A program made the translations under genes and the position numbers. From NCBI GenBank assembly GCA_023101885.1, contig JALPQD010000116.1:806001-870000 (forward strand): DNA of 64,000 nt. The letters run 5' to 3'. Shown one piece after another: positions 1 through 12,455 of the stretch (the first letter of the stretch is position 1; the number at the start of each line of letters is the position of its first letter). The notes under the pieces were generated by a model. The model had not been told where the DNA came from. It worked only from the letters and a program-made list of their open reading frames with translations, and ran no database searches. This stretch comes from Typhlomys cinereus (Eukaryota; Chordata; Mammalia; Rodentia; Platacanthomyidae).

Positions 1-2605
1 CAGGAGATTGTAACCTGACCTATGGGCAGAGGACTGGCACCAGTTTCATGAAGCCTTGGCTAGGAAGGACCCCAAGCATGTCCATGTGTTCTGTTCCATG
101 CAGTCTGGGGATGCTGGGAACTGTCCTGACCTCCTCTGCCAAGTCTGCTGGCACATAAAACGAGGGTGACAAAGAAACTCCAGACAGTTCAGTTCCACGA
201 AGAGGAAGCTGGCTACACCTGCCTTCCTCAAAGCCCACCCTCTCCATGGGTTCAGGGGATCTTCAGGTGGGGACTGCTCACCACGTGAGGTGTGCCGTTC
301 AGTTTGCAAAACCATTCGAGGGAGCTGTCACTCACCTGAAGAAATTGCAGTGTCTCCCTGAGGTGTGGGTCCCTTGCACCACATCTAATGTCTACTTCAA
401 TCCAGCTGAAGTTGTCTAGCTTCATGGGAAGAGCACCATGGCAAACGCCTTCTTTTGGCCAATGAAGTTAAGAATTCACTCTGTTGTGTACCACACAGCC
501 ATTTCTGTTCAACAGTGGTTCGCAAATAATTTTTTCCCTAAGGTTTTGAAGCCATTTAAAAATTTGATGGGACTGAACCTAAGAGCAAGTGCCCCATAGC
601 CCAGCTACACACCCAGATCTGAAATATTTCTGATGGTCGAAACTGGGTGGAGGTAGTTGCTACTGGCATCCAGTGGGCAGAGGTTTGGGATGCTGTGTAA
701 TCACCTTATGGCCCTACTACAAAGAATTATCTAGAAACGCCCACAGTGCTGAGGTTGAGTTGAGGATTGCTCAGAGAATCAAGGGGGGTGACAGCTTTTC
801 CTACACTACAGGACATCCGTTTGGAGGTGGTCCAGACCAGTCTCGCTGTGATCCTTCTGCTCTTCCTTGTATCCCTCCTCTCTCATGACTTGATCCTTTG
901 GCCAATCCCCAGGTGCCCTCAACGGCTCGGTCTTAATCTAAGGTCTACCTCCTCGAAGCCAGGTTTCCTGATTGAGGCGTCCAATCCTAACCCCCCATGC
1001 TGTCCTCTTCTCCTCGGTGCATTCTGTAGCTCAGCAGGCTCCTGTGCTAGCTGCAGAAGACCCTCACTGAGACCTCGCCGGGCCTTGTCTTCCACCGGTG
1101 CCCCGCCCCAGCTTTCGGTTTCCTCTACTTCCTTCCCTCTCTGGTCCTTCTCAGCCTCCCCTTCTGGCTTCTCTCTTCCCCCCAGTACATAGAAGCTCCT
1201 TAAGGTTCAGCCTTCCCTCGCCTGGGCTCCTCTGATTCCCTAAAAATGAAAGTCCCATAAAGGCAGAATCATCTAGAGTAGTACTCTGTATTATCAATTT
1301 CCAGACTCGCACGGAACTAGGGCTCTTTGATGCGGCAAAGTGCTTCTTCAACATTTTCCTTTTGATGTCCTCAAAGTGACGCAAATGTAATCACGCATCT
1401 GTCCTCACTCTTGACAATCTCCGAAGGCTCCCACCTCGGAGAATGGTACCACCATCACCCAGCATTGGAATGAGGATGTCTGTTAATGTGACTCCCTTTC
1501 CCTCTGTCTCTTGTGCATATAGTCCCTAGTCAGCACTGAATCCCATTGCTTCTTCCCATGTTCCTGACAACAGCCACGGCTGCATCTATACATAGCCTCC
1601 CAATTTGTTTGTATCCATCTTGACCCCTTTAACCCTTACTCCCAGCAACACAGGACTCTTTCAAATCAGAAATCTGGTCATGTCACTTCCCCTACTTTTC
1701 ACGACCTCTAAGTAAGTCCCCCCATTCCTTGGTATGGCCCACTGGGCCTTTCTCACTCTTCCTCTTAGTCTCATGGTAAAACGAACGTTCCATGTGTATC
1801 CCTGTCTCGGAGTTCTGTGCAGACCAGGCCTCTGCTAGAATGCCCAGCTCCTAGATCCCTAGAACCACACCAGTGTAGTCTGTCCCCTAGGCACTCTGGG
1901 CCATGCTATGAACCCACAAGCTCGAGGTCTGATTCCACCGGCCAGGAAGGTACCATCTTTTCAAGTGTCTCCAGAGAAAATGTGACCGTCAGGACTAAGA
2001 ACCACTGCTGGAGAGCATATGGGGCAACGTGGACTATTCCGGAAGTGTCTTCCACTTGGCTCTGTTGGAAGAATAAGTACCTTGGTCTAGCTTTCATGAG
2101 TCTAAAGATGACATCCAGCACCTTCTGCCTCCTCCTCAGAGCCCAGTTCAAGACAAGGAGAGTCTTAGCAAGGTGCTGAGAGTTCCCAGGCTGGACCCCG
2201 TTCAGGCCTGAGCTCAGTCCACTCGAGAGCCTGGCTCTGCTGACCCTGGCCAGATCCTCGCTGGAGGCTGGGCCCCCAAGCACAGTCCTGTGTCATGTTC
2301 TGTCTGACTCACCACTTTCCTCTCCTAATAATGGTACTTTATAGAGGGGATATTTCACCAGATGGGAAAACACCATTTCAAGAAATGGCTAATCTAGTTT
2401 GTTTCAAAAATGACCTGCCTCATGTTGGTGGCACCTCAACCCAGTAAGAAAGGAAAACCTTTCTTCATGTCGTTGAACAACAATGCAAAGGTCAGGAAAA
2501 GGAGAAGAGGGAAGGGAAACAACAGGTTGCTGTTTTGCTGCCAGGCATGGAGGGAAATAGGAAGCCCCAGTGGGACAGGGCGAGGGGAGGCTGCAGGGGG
2601 CTGAC
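1..2605 (-). other. VAC14: VAC14 intron 14 (partial)
   Basis: This is the start of the intron after exon 14; the rest is outside the window. I looked for the next VAC14 exon (expected to begin QLCLLLNAENIF) on the minus strand and did not find it. The short open frames here show no family resemblance. No young transposon is obvious. Confidence 0.8.
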
Positions 2606-2738
2606 CTGATGATGAAAGCGCCTCTGACTTCCAGGAGCTTCCGTTCGCTGCTGAATCTCTGAAGAAGGTTGATCATGAACTTGTAAAAGTAGGAGTTCAT
2701 GGTGGGAGTGGAGGGAGAACATTCCAAGCCTTTGGTAC
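2606..2738 (-). CDS. VAC14: VAC14 exon 14 (about residues 511-555)
   Basis: This 133-base exon completes a serine codon from exon 13, then encodes [20 protein letters not shown] and on to [10 protein letters not shown], ending with two bases of an arginine codon. It is highly similar to human VAC14 and marks the beginning of the C-terminal FIG4-binding region. The acceptor is TTCCACAG, directly above 2738 on the minus strand, and the donor is GTCAGC at 2600-2605. It is the last VAC14 exon in the window; the following exons (starting QLCLLLN in mammals) were not seen in 1-2605. Confidence 0.96.
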
Positions 2739-3261
2739 CTGTGGAAAAGAGATGGAGCCAAGATTTATTCCAATTACCTGTGTCTGCGGGGAGATGAGAC
2801 TCAGAGACCACACCAGTTGTACATGCCAGGCGTGCTTCTGAGTGTGTAACCAGGTGACGGAAAATCTCCAAGGGTTGTGGATTGTGTACCAGTTACTCTT
2901 GAGACACCACTCAAACTCAAACAACTTAAGGGAGAAAAGGAGATTTATTCAGCCTTTGGTTCATTAAAATAGAATAGGCACGGCTGGAGGTGGCTTAGGT
3001 CACTGCAAACACCATGGAGATGAAGAGCTGCAAATGCAAGAGTTGAATAATTGACTGAAGCAAGGTGGGGCTGACAAACCTCAAGGTCCACCTCCTGTGA
3101 CTGCCTTCCTCTAGCAAATCTCCACCCCCCGAAAGTGCCACGTTCTTCTCAAACAACAACTAAGGATAACTTACAGTAACACCATGACAGATTGGAAAAG
3201 GATCCAATGGACATGTATGACCATATACATACATCCCTGCTTCGTGCAAAAATACCAATTT

Positions 3262-3519
3262 GGGGGCAGGAGAGATGGCTCAGGAATTAAGCCTCTGTCT
3301 CACAAGCAGAAGGACCTGAGTTTGGATTCAGGATCTCACATAAAAATGCCAAGTGGAAATGACAATGGCCTGAACTTCTGACCCTAAAAGGTGGAACTTG
3401 GGAAAGTCCAAAGCAAAGTGAAGAGGAGGTAGAGAAATCCAGGATGATTCCCAAAATCACCCTTGGGCCTTCTACAGGCATATACACACACATGCAAAAA
3501 CAAAATAAAATAAACCAAA
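3262..3519 (+). mobile_element. B2-like SINE, older subfamily
   Basis: Starts GGGGCAGGAGAGATGGCTCA with a tRNA-like head, then a body (CCAGGATGATTCCCAAAATC, CTTGGGCCTTCTACAGGCAT) that differs from the young GC-rich subfamily, and an A-rich end. Similar bodies occur at 21.5, 40.1, 43.2 and 56.8 kb. Confidence 0.8.
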
Positions 3520-4305
3520 TTTGCCTGTCTATTCCTCCAGCCAATCCAAACCACGTAGTGAATGTCTTATATGGACCCTATGATTAACTAAAAAACAAAA
3601 CAAAACAAAAAAACTTTTCGCTCATCTCAGCAAATTGGATACACCTGGTATTTATTTTGTCCAGTTAAGAACAATGACCAGTCAAAGAGAATAGAGAGGT
3701 AAGACAAGCAAAATTTCTTCAACAAAGCCAGCAAAACCCTGAGAGGCAAAAGACACACTCCTTTCCTAGTGTTACTTGAGGGGAAAAAAAACCCAACAAA
3801 AAACCACACACACACTAAGGGGTTACAGAGGGTACACACTGCCGAGGGGGCGGTGTGCTTCAATCTTCTCCTTGTATTTGGAAATCATTCATCTTCCTAA
3901 CTTTTGGACACAGATGCTCTTTTAGGGTCACACCTAGATCTGTAAAGCCCTGTGCGGGGTATGCAGCACAAATGGTGTTGCTCCCCCAGTCAGTTGCAAG
4001 CAGGTGCCTTCAGTGAAGCACCAGTGAATGAGGATCAGGCCAACAGGATGTTTGGATGGTTCTGGGTAGTGGGGGATGGTGTGGAGTAGTATACAGCCCC
4101 AAAGTAATGTTGGGAACAGGTAACGGGATGATGGAATCTCACTCTGTCTGGGCAATTCACTGTCAGGGAAACTTTGTTAAAACAACAGCTTTATCAAAGT
4201 CAGACCATGTCCTATGAAGTGTGTCTTTGAAAACACAGTTCGGAGGTTTTCAGAAGATCTGGATGTTGCACATCAGTCATCACTGATTCTATGGCTTGTT
4301 GGCAT

Positions 4306-4387
4306 GTACATGTGCAGTGTTGGGGATTCAACCCAGGGTCCCATGGGTGTCACGCAAGTGTTCTACCACTGAGTTACATTCCCAGTT
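4306..4387 (-). mobile_element. ID-like SINE, minus orientation
   Basis: Reverse complement reads GGGAATGTAACTCAGTGGTA then GAACACTTGCGTGACACCC and a GGTTGAATCC B box, the layout of the tRNA-Ala-derived rodent ID element. Confidence 0.7.
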
Positions 4388-4581
4388 CACCAGAGTCCAG
4401 AATAATTTAATCATCCCTTACTGAAACTGTGCACCTAGTAGTAGTCATTTTCTTCTCCTCCAAGCCCTGAAAATGACAAATATTTCTGTCTCTATGGACA
4501 ATCAGGATCTGGTTACGTATAGCTTCTTTCATGCAACGTAGTCTCAACTTTTATCTTTGTTGTACTACCTTTCAATTCTTT

Positions 4582-4629
4582 TTTTTTGTTTTGTTTTATT
4601 TTTTTTTTATTCAATTGTGCGTGTGTGCG

Positions 4630-4671
<42 letters not shown>

Positions 4672-4879
4672 ACCACGGGCGAATTCGGGAACCACCAGGG
4701 ACGCCTCCACCTGCTTGTTTACTCTGCCCCGGGATTCACAGGCTCCGCCCTACCAGGACCAGAAGCGCAGGCCGCCCCCCCGCTTCCGCCTGGTGTCTAT
4801 ACGTGGGATCTGGGATCCAAACTCAGGACCTTCCGCCTGCAAGGCAGAGGCTTAACCTCTGAGCCACCTCTCCGGCCCC
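4582..4879 (-). mobile_element. B2-like tRNA-derived SINE, young subfamily, with GT tail
   Basis: Read on the minus strand it starts GGCCGGAGAGGTGGCTCAGA (tRNA-like head with A-box and B-box words), continues through a GC-rich body and ends with a CA repeat and an A-rich tail. A duplication ACCTTTCAATTCTT flanks it at 4567-4580 and 4880-4893. The GT run at about 4632-4668 on the plus strand is the SINE's own tail. Confidence 0.9.
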
Positions 4880-4899
4880 ACCTTTCAATTCTTTATGAG

Positions 4900-5065
4900 A
4901 CAAAGAGAGACAGGAAGGGGAGGGAGAGAGACATGAAATGTACACATGCATGCCATGGTACATGAATGGAAGTCAGAGGAGGACTTTGGGGAGTCAGTTT
5001 TCACCTTCCATAATGTGGACTTCTGGGAATTGAACTCAGGTTGACAGGTTTTATACTACGCCAAA
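4900..5065 (-). mobile_element. B3-like SINE fragment, minus orientation
   Basis: Words such as GAAGTCAGAGGAGGACTTTG and TGGGAATTGAACTCAGG are the reverse complement of B2/B3-type SINEs. The head is partly lost. Confidence 0.6.
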
Positions 5066-5284
5066 TTTATTATGCCTGAATATGCAACTGGATGAGTATA
5101 CTGTATTTTATTTGTCCACTCTTGAGTTAATGGGTTCTTGGCTATTTCCACATTTGTAGCTATCATGAATAATACTGTTGCTGTGAGCTGTCACTTAAAC
5201 GTTTGTGTAGCAGCATGCTTTCCATTCTCTTGGACACATGCTTGGAATGAAACTGGAGGGCATGTGGAAGCCGGAGATTTGGGT

Positions 5285-5464
5285 CCTGAGGAAAGACTTG
5301 GGCAGACTTGCTGTCTGGCAAGTGAGGTTTATCACCCTCTCAGCAATCCCTGTTGATAGGGTGTGGTCAGTTCCCTTGGCGCCTGGTGTTGGTATGAAAG
5401 AATAAATTCCCCTGTTCCCTTAGGTTATTTGGTCATGAATTTATTATGCAGGCAAACAGCAATA
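5285..5464 (+). mobile_element. MaLR-type LTR fragment
   Basis: CTTGCTGTCTGGCAAGTGAG, AATAAATTCCCCTGTTCCCT and CATGAATTTATTATGCAGGC align with the 3' parts of the LTRs at 28.5 and 57.7 kb. The 5' half is missing. Non-coding. Confidence 0.65.
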
Positions 5465-5534
5465 TGTACATCTTCTTGGGAGAAGTGGCTATGCAGTTCT
5501 TTTGCTTATTTTAAAACTGGGCAACTTGTCTTTA

Positions 5535-5700
5535 AAAATTTTTTTTGTACATGTGTGAGTGTGCACCATGATGTGCTTGTGGAAGTCAGAGGAATCCTTC
5601 AGCAGTCAGTTCTCTCATTCTACCCTGAGGTTCTAGGGAGCAAACTCAGGTCAGCAGATTTGCATGGCAAACACTATTACCCACTGAGCCATCCCAACGA
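5535..5700 (-). mobile_element. B3-like SINE fragment, minus orientation
   Basis: TGTGGAAGTCAGAGGAATCC, GAGCAAACTCAGGTCAGCAG and CCCACTGAGCCATCCCAACG give the reversed B2/B3 layout. Confidence 0.65.
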
Positions 5701-5885
5701 TCTATCTTCTACATATAGGTTACTGGATTCTTATCAGGTATGTGTCTCATAAGAAGTTTCTCCTTGTCTGAGTGTCTCTCATGTCCTGTTTTCCAGGTAA
5801 ATGCTTCACCCCTGTGTTATATCTCCAGATCTTTTCATTTTCTTGATGGTGTCTTTTGAAACGCAAAATTAAAAAAATAGAAAAG

Positions 5886-5968
5886 GACTGGGACCTGTGG
5901 GATCGGCTTGGCCTAACATGCTCGAGGCCCTGGGTTAAAGTCCCACTATGACGGAATAAAACAAAACA
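5886..5968 (+). mobile_element. ID-like SINE fragment (possible)
   Basis: TTGGCCTAACATGCTCGAGG then CCCTGGGTTAAAGTCCC and an AATAAAACAAAACA tail resembles a diverged ID element. Confidence 0.45.
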
Positions 5969-8900
5969 GTTTTTGTGGTACCACAGGGCCTCATGCATAT
6001 TAGGCGCATGCTCTTGTACTGATCAAACCACAACCCCATAAAACCTTAAATCTTGGCTAAATGCAGAATATTTTTCTTTGGATGCTCATGCTTTCGGGAT
6101 GGTGGGGGAAGCAGTGAGGCCAGCCAGGGCACCAGAGGTCATCTGGCCTGGAATCTCCGTGGGAGTCATGCATCCCCCTCTCCCCATAAAAGGGAAGGAT
6201 GAACAGGCACTCGGACAAGATAGGCAGGATGTGGAGTTTCTGAGCGTCAAGTCTGGCTGTGGGAGCGCATGGGAAGCTTCCAGAAGTATTAGCCCAATGC
6301 ATGAAAGAATGTACAGAACTGCAAGCAAGTCTCCCAGAAGCCGTTGGCCGACAGCGCTCTGGACTCTCTGCTGCTTTCTGTCTTCTCCTGGTCTTTCTAG
6401 GAGTGGACGCTAGAAAAGGCGTCTTTCTGTTTGTTTCCCACACCCCCAACTGTGGACGATCCTGCCATCTTTAACTCTGAGATTCTCCTAGACTGGCCCC
6501 TAGCACCCTCTCGAACCTTGTTATCACCAACCCCAAGACTCTTTTAGACAGCACTCATAACTCTGAATCATATCACAAAAAGTCCTGACACCCTCCTGAC
6601 AGCACTCTTGATTCCAAGACATCTCACACCCCATAGCCTGTGAGTAAGAAATCTAGTTCAAGGGCAAACCCCATTTAACTTCTCTAACTGCATCGCTCTG
6701 GGTCCCTCCCTGCCTGGGACAGCCTGTCTGCAGGGTCCCCAGTGACTCTGGAATGGCAAACAGTCTCTGGTCCCTGGCCCAGAGGGGCTGTTTGCAGAAT
6801 CAAGTGTCACATTCTTATAGATCGAGTTACTCCAGGCCCAGCTGGGGCTGATCTCAGAAGAGGTGGCTGCAGACACAGCTGTTGGGGCAACCCCACCTCG
6901 CCTTCTTACCCCCCAGAGATAAATTCAGCAGCGGCTGCCATGGACTGGCTGTCTACCCCACACACCCAGGAAAATGTGGAATCGGTCAGCGGCCTGCTTT
7001 GAGATGTTCATCTCTGTTCCCTTCTTGCTTTTCCATGTGCACCCCTGGGCCACAGCATTTCCAGGACCAGGGCTGCTAGGCTCCAAAGTACTTTAAAGGA
7101 CAAAAGGATCAATATAGAGAGTAACCACAAATAAATCCTCCCTGGCTATGCTGTCATTGCTAAGGGGCCGGACACTTAAGGCAGGCATAGCAGTTCCAGC
7201 CTCACAGGGACAGTGAAGACAATGAACATGGCATCTTGGCCTAAGTTTCTTTTTCTGTCAGTTAGGGCAAGAAAAGTTCCCATTAAATGAGATGCAATGT
7301 ACTGGGTCCAGCCTGCCACACAGTCTATGTTCAAGAAATGGAAATGGTGGTGTTTGCTTTTATTAGCAATGCCTCTGATTTCAAAGCCTTCACTCTCTGT
7401 GCCTCAGAAGAAAGGATGACAGGTCTTGGAATGGGCTGGAAGTGGATAAGAAGGGAGGCTTCAGCCTAGGACAAATTCACAGAACTCTGTTGGGAATAAG
7501 AAGTCACCTATAAGTCCCCAACCCCCAGCTGATGGGTGGCAGGAGAGAAGGTCTGAGATTACCTTGGATGCACGCTGGTATCTTTAGCCATAATTCCCAC
7601 TTTGGGCCAAAATGGGCTCAATGTTCGGGCTGCATGGAGACCCTTAGTAGAAGAAGGTGGACAAGCCCCTCAGCTCAGCCCTTAGTGTCCCCACTGCCCA
7701 AAGACCACACAGAGCAAACTTTGCTCCCCCCACTCCATTAAAATTCAGCTGACAGGAGGGTGAAGTATGGCTGGAGGGAGGAGGCCCTCGGGTGTGGGCC
7801 TGGCCTGCCTGGAGGCAACCATGGGTGCAGGCCTCCTGTTCCGAGCGTGTGCACCTGGAGGCTGGTGCAGGGTTGGCAGAGGGATGATGGGCAAGGAGGG
7901 GAGGCTGTGTTAGTGCTCGCTGGGGACAGGGTCTGGGCCCGTGACTCTTTCACCTGAGTGTTCCCTTTAGTCCCGTCTTCCTCTGACTCCAGCAGCTTTC
8001 AGACCTTGCTGGCTTTGAGATGGAACCTGAGGAAACAGGTTCTCAGCCAGGCCTGTGGGGTCTGGAAGAGATGAGGAGAGAGAACAAATCTGCCCCAGGA
8101 GTGTGACTACGGTGACGACGGGCCTCTCCACCGCACTGATTTCCGCCTGGCTGCAGCCTGTTTCTCCCCAGGGACAGCTCAAGCGCCTCCGCTGGCCCCT
8201 TCCGCCCACCCTGGCTCCTGCTCAACTAGATGTGCAGTTTCTAGGGGGGCTCTGCACATGCCCAGGGAAGGGGTTCAGTGTCCCAGTTTGGGGTACAAGT
8301 TGCTTTGGGGGAACTGCAGGCAAGGGAGGACACGGCAGAACAGTCTTGCTCTGGGCCTTGGTGACCCTCTCTGAAGGGCGAGATCTCTCCAGAGATCTTG
8401 TAGAGAGGGCAGTGGTGTGAGGAAGAGCACAACCCCTCGGACAAACAGAGCTGCTTTGCATTTTTTGGTTTGGGCAAGCATTCTAGAAGTCTGCTGGCTC
8501 TGGCAGGAAGCTCACGTGAAAGGCCGACTGCTTGGAGGCAGACAGATGCCGCGGGAGCCCCTCTGTATACAAAGCCAGGGCGGTGGGGTGGTGGCTGGGG
8601 AGCCATCCCTGCAGATGTTGCTAAGTGAAACCTGATGTGGCGACATGAGAATCTGCACAACGGCTCACAAACAACCTTCCCGGGGATGTTTTGGATTGAG
8701 TTTTGTGGCTATGACGTGAAGGAACCTCACATGTCAGGATAAAAATAGCTCTGGCCTCAATACACAATGCGAATTACAGTTCAACAGAACCAGATGCGAA
8801 AACATTAGCTGCCCAGCTCACGCTCCGCAAGGTCCCTGCTCCATTCTCCACCTCCTTCCCCCCAGCTGAGGAGGCATCAGGATCTGCTGCCCTGAGACTG

Positions 8901-10544
8901 AAGGGAAGGGTCTGGACCTGCTCAGAACACCCCGGAGGCTGGGATCAGATTAGACGCAGGCCCTGCTGCAGACTAGCAGGGCGGCGGAGGCCATGAGCCA
9001 CCCCAGACAGGCGGCGCATCTGCCAGCCGTTCAAGGGAAAGGACGTGTCCAGCACGCGTCTGGCACAGGAAGTGCTTCCTGGAAGCGGCAGCATGACTTG
9101 AAGGCTGGTTTGGGACCAAAGGGGACACACTGCCACAGGGGAAGTTTAGGAACGGCTGGGAGAAAGAAAGGGCAAGCTGAGTTTTGGGGAGTAAATTTGT
9201 GGAGCAGAAACTTCATGGCTGGGTGGGCAAAAGATGCACCAGCAATGGCACTGTGGGGACCTGGCCCAGGAGGTGTGTGCGCATGGACAGAAGCCGGGGT
9301 CTTCCTGAGTGTACCCAGGGATTATAGCTGCTTGACTTAGAGCGAGTAGGAAGCTAACGGGAAACAGTAGGGCTTGGATGAGTTCCTAGATAACAGGGCA
9401 GTGGTAGTTTGCTGCCACCTTGCTAATGCTGCAAGAGCAGTTCTGGAGGAAGGGAGCTAGCGCTACCTAAACCAACCAATGAGAAGGGGTCTGGGGTATA
9501 GGCCTGATGGCTCAGCTCATGTTTGTACCTGATACATGCTTTTCACAGCCTGAGATACACACAAGAGTTCAAGAGTCACTTGGAGACCCTGGTAAAATGT
9601 GATTATAACATGGGGTGGCCTGAGTGTGTGATTTCTGATGACTCTGGGGGGCCACTGAGGAGCTGCAAACTGTACCTGAGCAGCAGTAATGCTCTGAAGA
9701 GGTCACAGCCAAGCAGAAACACGAATCAACCCCACCCCCACAAACAAGCATAAGGAATGGGAGGGGAGGAAGCCCCCGAGGATGGGCCAATGGAACTGGC
9801 CTGAGTACTGGAGTCCCTGGAATCCAAGGAGCCCCGCATAGCACAGTGCTTCTCCCAGCCCTGTCCATGCCCAGGTACCCAAAAAGCACCCAAGCAGCCA
9901 ATCACTCAGTTTAGAGGAGAGGCGGTGCCAAGCCTGGCTGGACCCTTGCTTTCCGACCTTGTTCCTTTGCTCCCTCTAGGAGCTGAAAGGATGTGTGGAC
10001 ACCTGAGTGCCAGACAACTAGCCCAGACTCAGAGCACTGGCTCAACCTCTGCTGGCTCCTCGCCTTGGGTGATGGAAGCTTCCAGGGCCACGAGGCTCAA
10101 TACCCATGCTTCTCTGAGGGTGGGGTCAGGCGGCCAGGCTCCTGGATCAGCCTCGATGGCTGTCACGATCCCTCATCCACAGGACCGTCAAGGGTGCTCT
10201 CTGCACAGTTGTTGGGAGGAGTCAGGCTCCTCTAGGTGAACCACTGTGTAGAGTGTTTGGCAGCGAGGGTTTCCAGCAAGAGTCCTGCCAACACTGCACC
10301 CACTGCTGTCAGCGCTACTACAGGGGAAACGGCCAGTTTCTGGAAGCCTCCCAGGTTTCTTCTAGGATTTGTTTGGTGACATGAAGATGTTTCTGTCATC
10401 TGGCTACACTGGCCTGGGCTTCAGAGAATGGGATAGGCACACTTCACTCTTGCCCTTTTGAGTTACAGACAGAAATGCTTCACACCAGTGAGCCCTGCAG
10501 GGAATGCCTCCATGAGTGGTTTAGCCCTCCAGGAATGGCCTCAC

Positions 10545-10700
10545 GGCGCTAAGGATGTAGTTGAGTTGGTAAGCACGCTTGCCTAGTGCCATCCCAGCAC
10601 CTGGGGCATAGAGGCAGGAGAACAACGAGCTTGTTCTTGGCTACACAGTGAATTCAAGAATAACCTGCGATACAGGAGATTAATTAAAAACAAAACCCAA
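10545..10700 (+). mobile_element. B4-like (ID plus B1) SINE
   Basis: ID-like head (AGGATGTAGTTGAGTTGGTA) followed by B1-like text (GAGGCAGGAGAACAACGAGC, GGCTACACAGTGAATTCAAG) and an A-rich end. Confidence 0.6.
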
Positions 10701-12287
10701 TCAACCAACCAAACAACAGTTAGGGGAGTCAGGAAGACCTGGGCTTTCAGAGTAAACTTCAGACCTGTGGTGCCCATAGCCTGGCTTGCACACTGCTGCT
10801 TGCGTGACCATGAATCCTCAGGCTGTGTGGGTTTTGCCCAGCTCAGCTACTCTCTGGTGGCAGAGCTGGGAGAACAAAGGAATGGACCCTAGGAGCTCTT
10901 GAGTCCTGCTGAGCTTTCTGTATACACTCAAGGTTGGGGTGTATGGGGGGTGCAGGCCTGGTCACTAGAGCCTGACAGGATCTCTGCAGATTCCTCTTGA
11001 GTGAATCAAGTTGGAGACAATATACAGGGAGCCGAGGCGCAGGAGATGTGTCTTTCTGCTATCTGCTTTTTGAATCCCTCCTTGTTGCCTGAGGTGGCTC
11101 TTTGCTTGGGAGAGGAGACCCCAGACCTGGGACTGTGTGCTGGAGGGAAATATGTTTGCGCCAGGCCAGATGAGAGGAAAAAATCCCATGTGGGCAACTC
11201 TGCCTCCAGGGCCCTGGGGACCACTGCTGTGGTGCATTTAGGCTAATGCAGCAGCCGCTCAGGCGTGCGATGAATCTCATATCCCCGCTGCTGAATTTAC
11301 AGAGCTGATGCATAGATGTGGCTCCCTGCTTCCCTGCAGATATCCTGAGTTCACCTTTGCCTAGACTTCCTGCCTTCTTTGGCTTCCAGAAGAGTTCGCT
11401 TCCCTTATGGGACAGAGCACTACAGCCTGCAGGTCCCCAAGAGCTATGTTCTGGAGCCGGAGAGGAATGCAGAATCCAGACTGGAAGAAGGGTGGACCCC
11501 ATGTCCTCTGTCCATGTGCATGGCTGTGTTGAAACAGAACAAGCCCCATGGATGCCAGCAAATGCTCTAGGGAAGAGCAGGCAACAGAGGACTAGTGTAC
11601 ATTTCCTGTGTGCTTTCTGACCTCAACGCCACCCCACACATCCTTGGCGCCTGCCGTGGGCCTCCCAAGGCATCTGAGCCAGGAGAGGGCAAAGGGCACC
11701 TTGGTTTCCTGCATTCCTTTATTCCTGGTTTGGTCTTGACCTTTCACAATGTACAAACTCTGCAAACTCTGATGCCAGCTGTGGACGTGCGCATGTGAAC
11801 AGCGCACATCTGCCTGCAGCGTCTCATGGCCTTGAAGCCCACACACAAGGCTCAGGCTAATAGCTGTGACTCTTGGTGCCGTGCATTCACGGAGGAGGAG
11901 GATTACGGGCTGCACGCACTTCCCTGGTATTCGTCCCAGGCTGGACTTTCTTCCCATCTGGCACACTTTGTTGTTTTTCTATGAATCCCGAGTATTCCTG
12001 GCTGATGTGAGCCAGTCTGACAGCTTTGGCAGGCCAGGGTGACTCTCTACTGTCTCGGCTTCGTTAGGGGTGCAACCATCTTGGCGGGAGCCAAGGAGCT
12101 GAGATTCTGAGCTCTCTGCCATGTACCTCCCCTCAGCTCCCTGTCCCTAAACAGCTGCAGTTGTCTGATCCCACAGGACCCTCAGGGACCTGCTAGACCC
12201 CAACTCCAGCCTGGGTACCTACATCACTTTCCTAACCTTCCCTTAGGGGTAGAAACCATGCCTCAGACACCAACATCTCTGTGTCCA

Positions 12288-12455
12288 GAATCAGAGAGAT
12301 AGCTCAGTGGATATGGCGCCTGCTCACAAACCTGGCAAGTTCCACGGGGTAGGAGAGACCTGACTTCTGAAAGTTGACCTCTGACCTCCATCCAGGGACA
12401 CCATAGCATACATATGCTGCTTTCTCTTTCAAACAAAATAATTAAAAAATACTAG
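12288..12455 (+). mobile_element. B2/B3-like SINE
   Basis: Head AATCAGAGAGATAGCTCAGT, middle GACCTCTGACCTCCATCCAG and an A-rich end (AAACAAAATAATTAAAAAAT) followed by a GA run. It resembles the mouse B2/B3 layout but is diverged. Confidence 0.65.

Noticed and set aside
1..2605. VAC14 exon 15
   Set aside because: No open frame resembling the peptide that follows exon 14 in mammals was found; it is taken to lie left of the window.
3262..3340. tRNA genes at SINE heads
   Set aside because: The heads have A- and B-box words but do not close into a cloverleaf and are followed by SINE bodies with A-rich tails.
4531..4965. A 144-codon plus-strand open frame
   Set aside because: It runs through a reversed SINE and its GT repeat, and nearly the same peptide appears at the other SINE copies.
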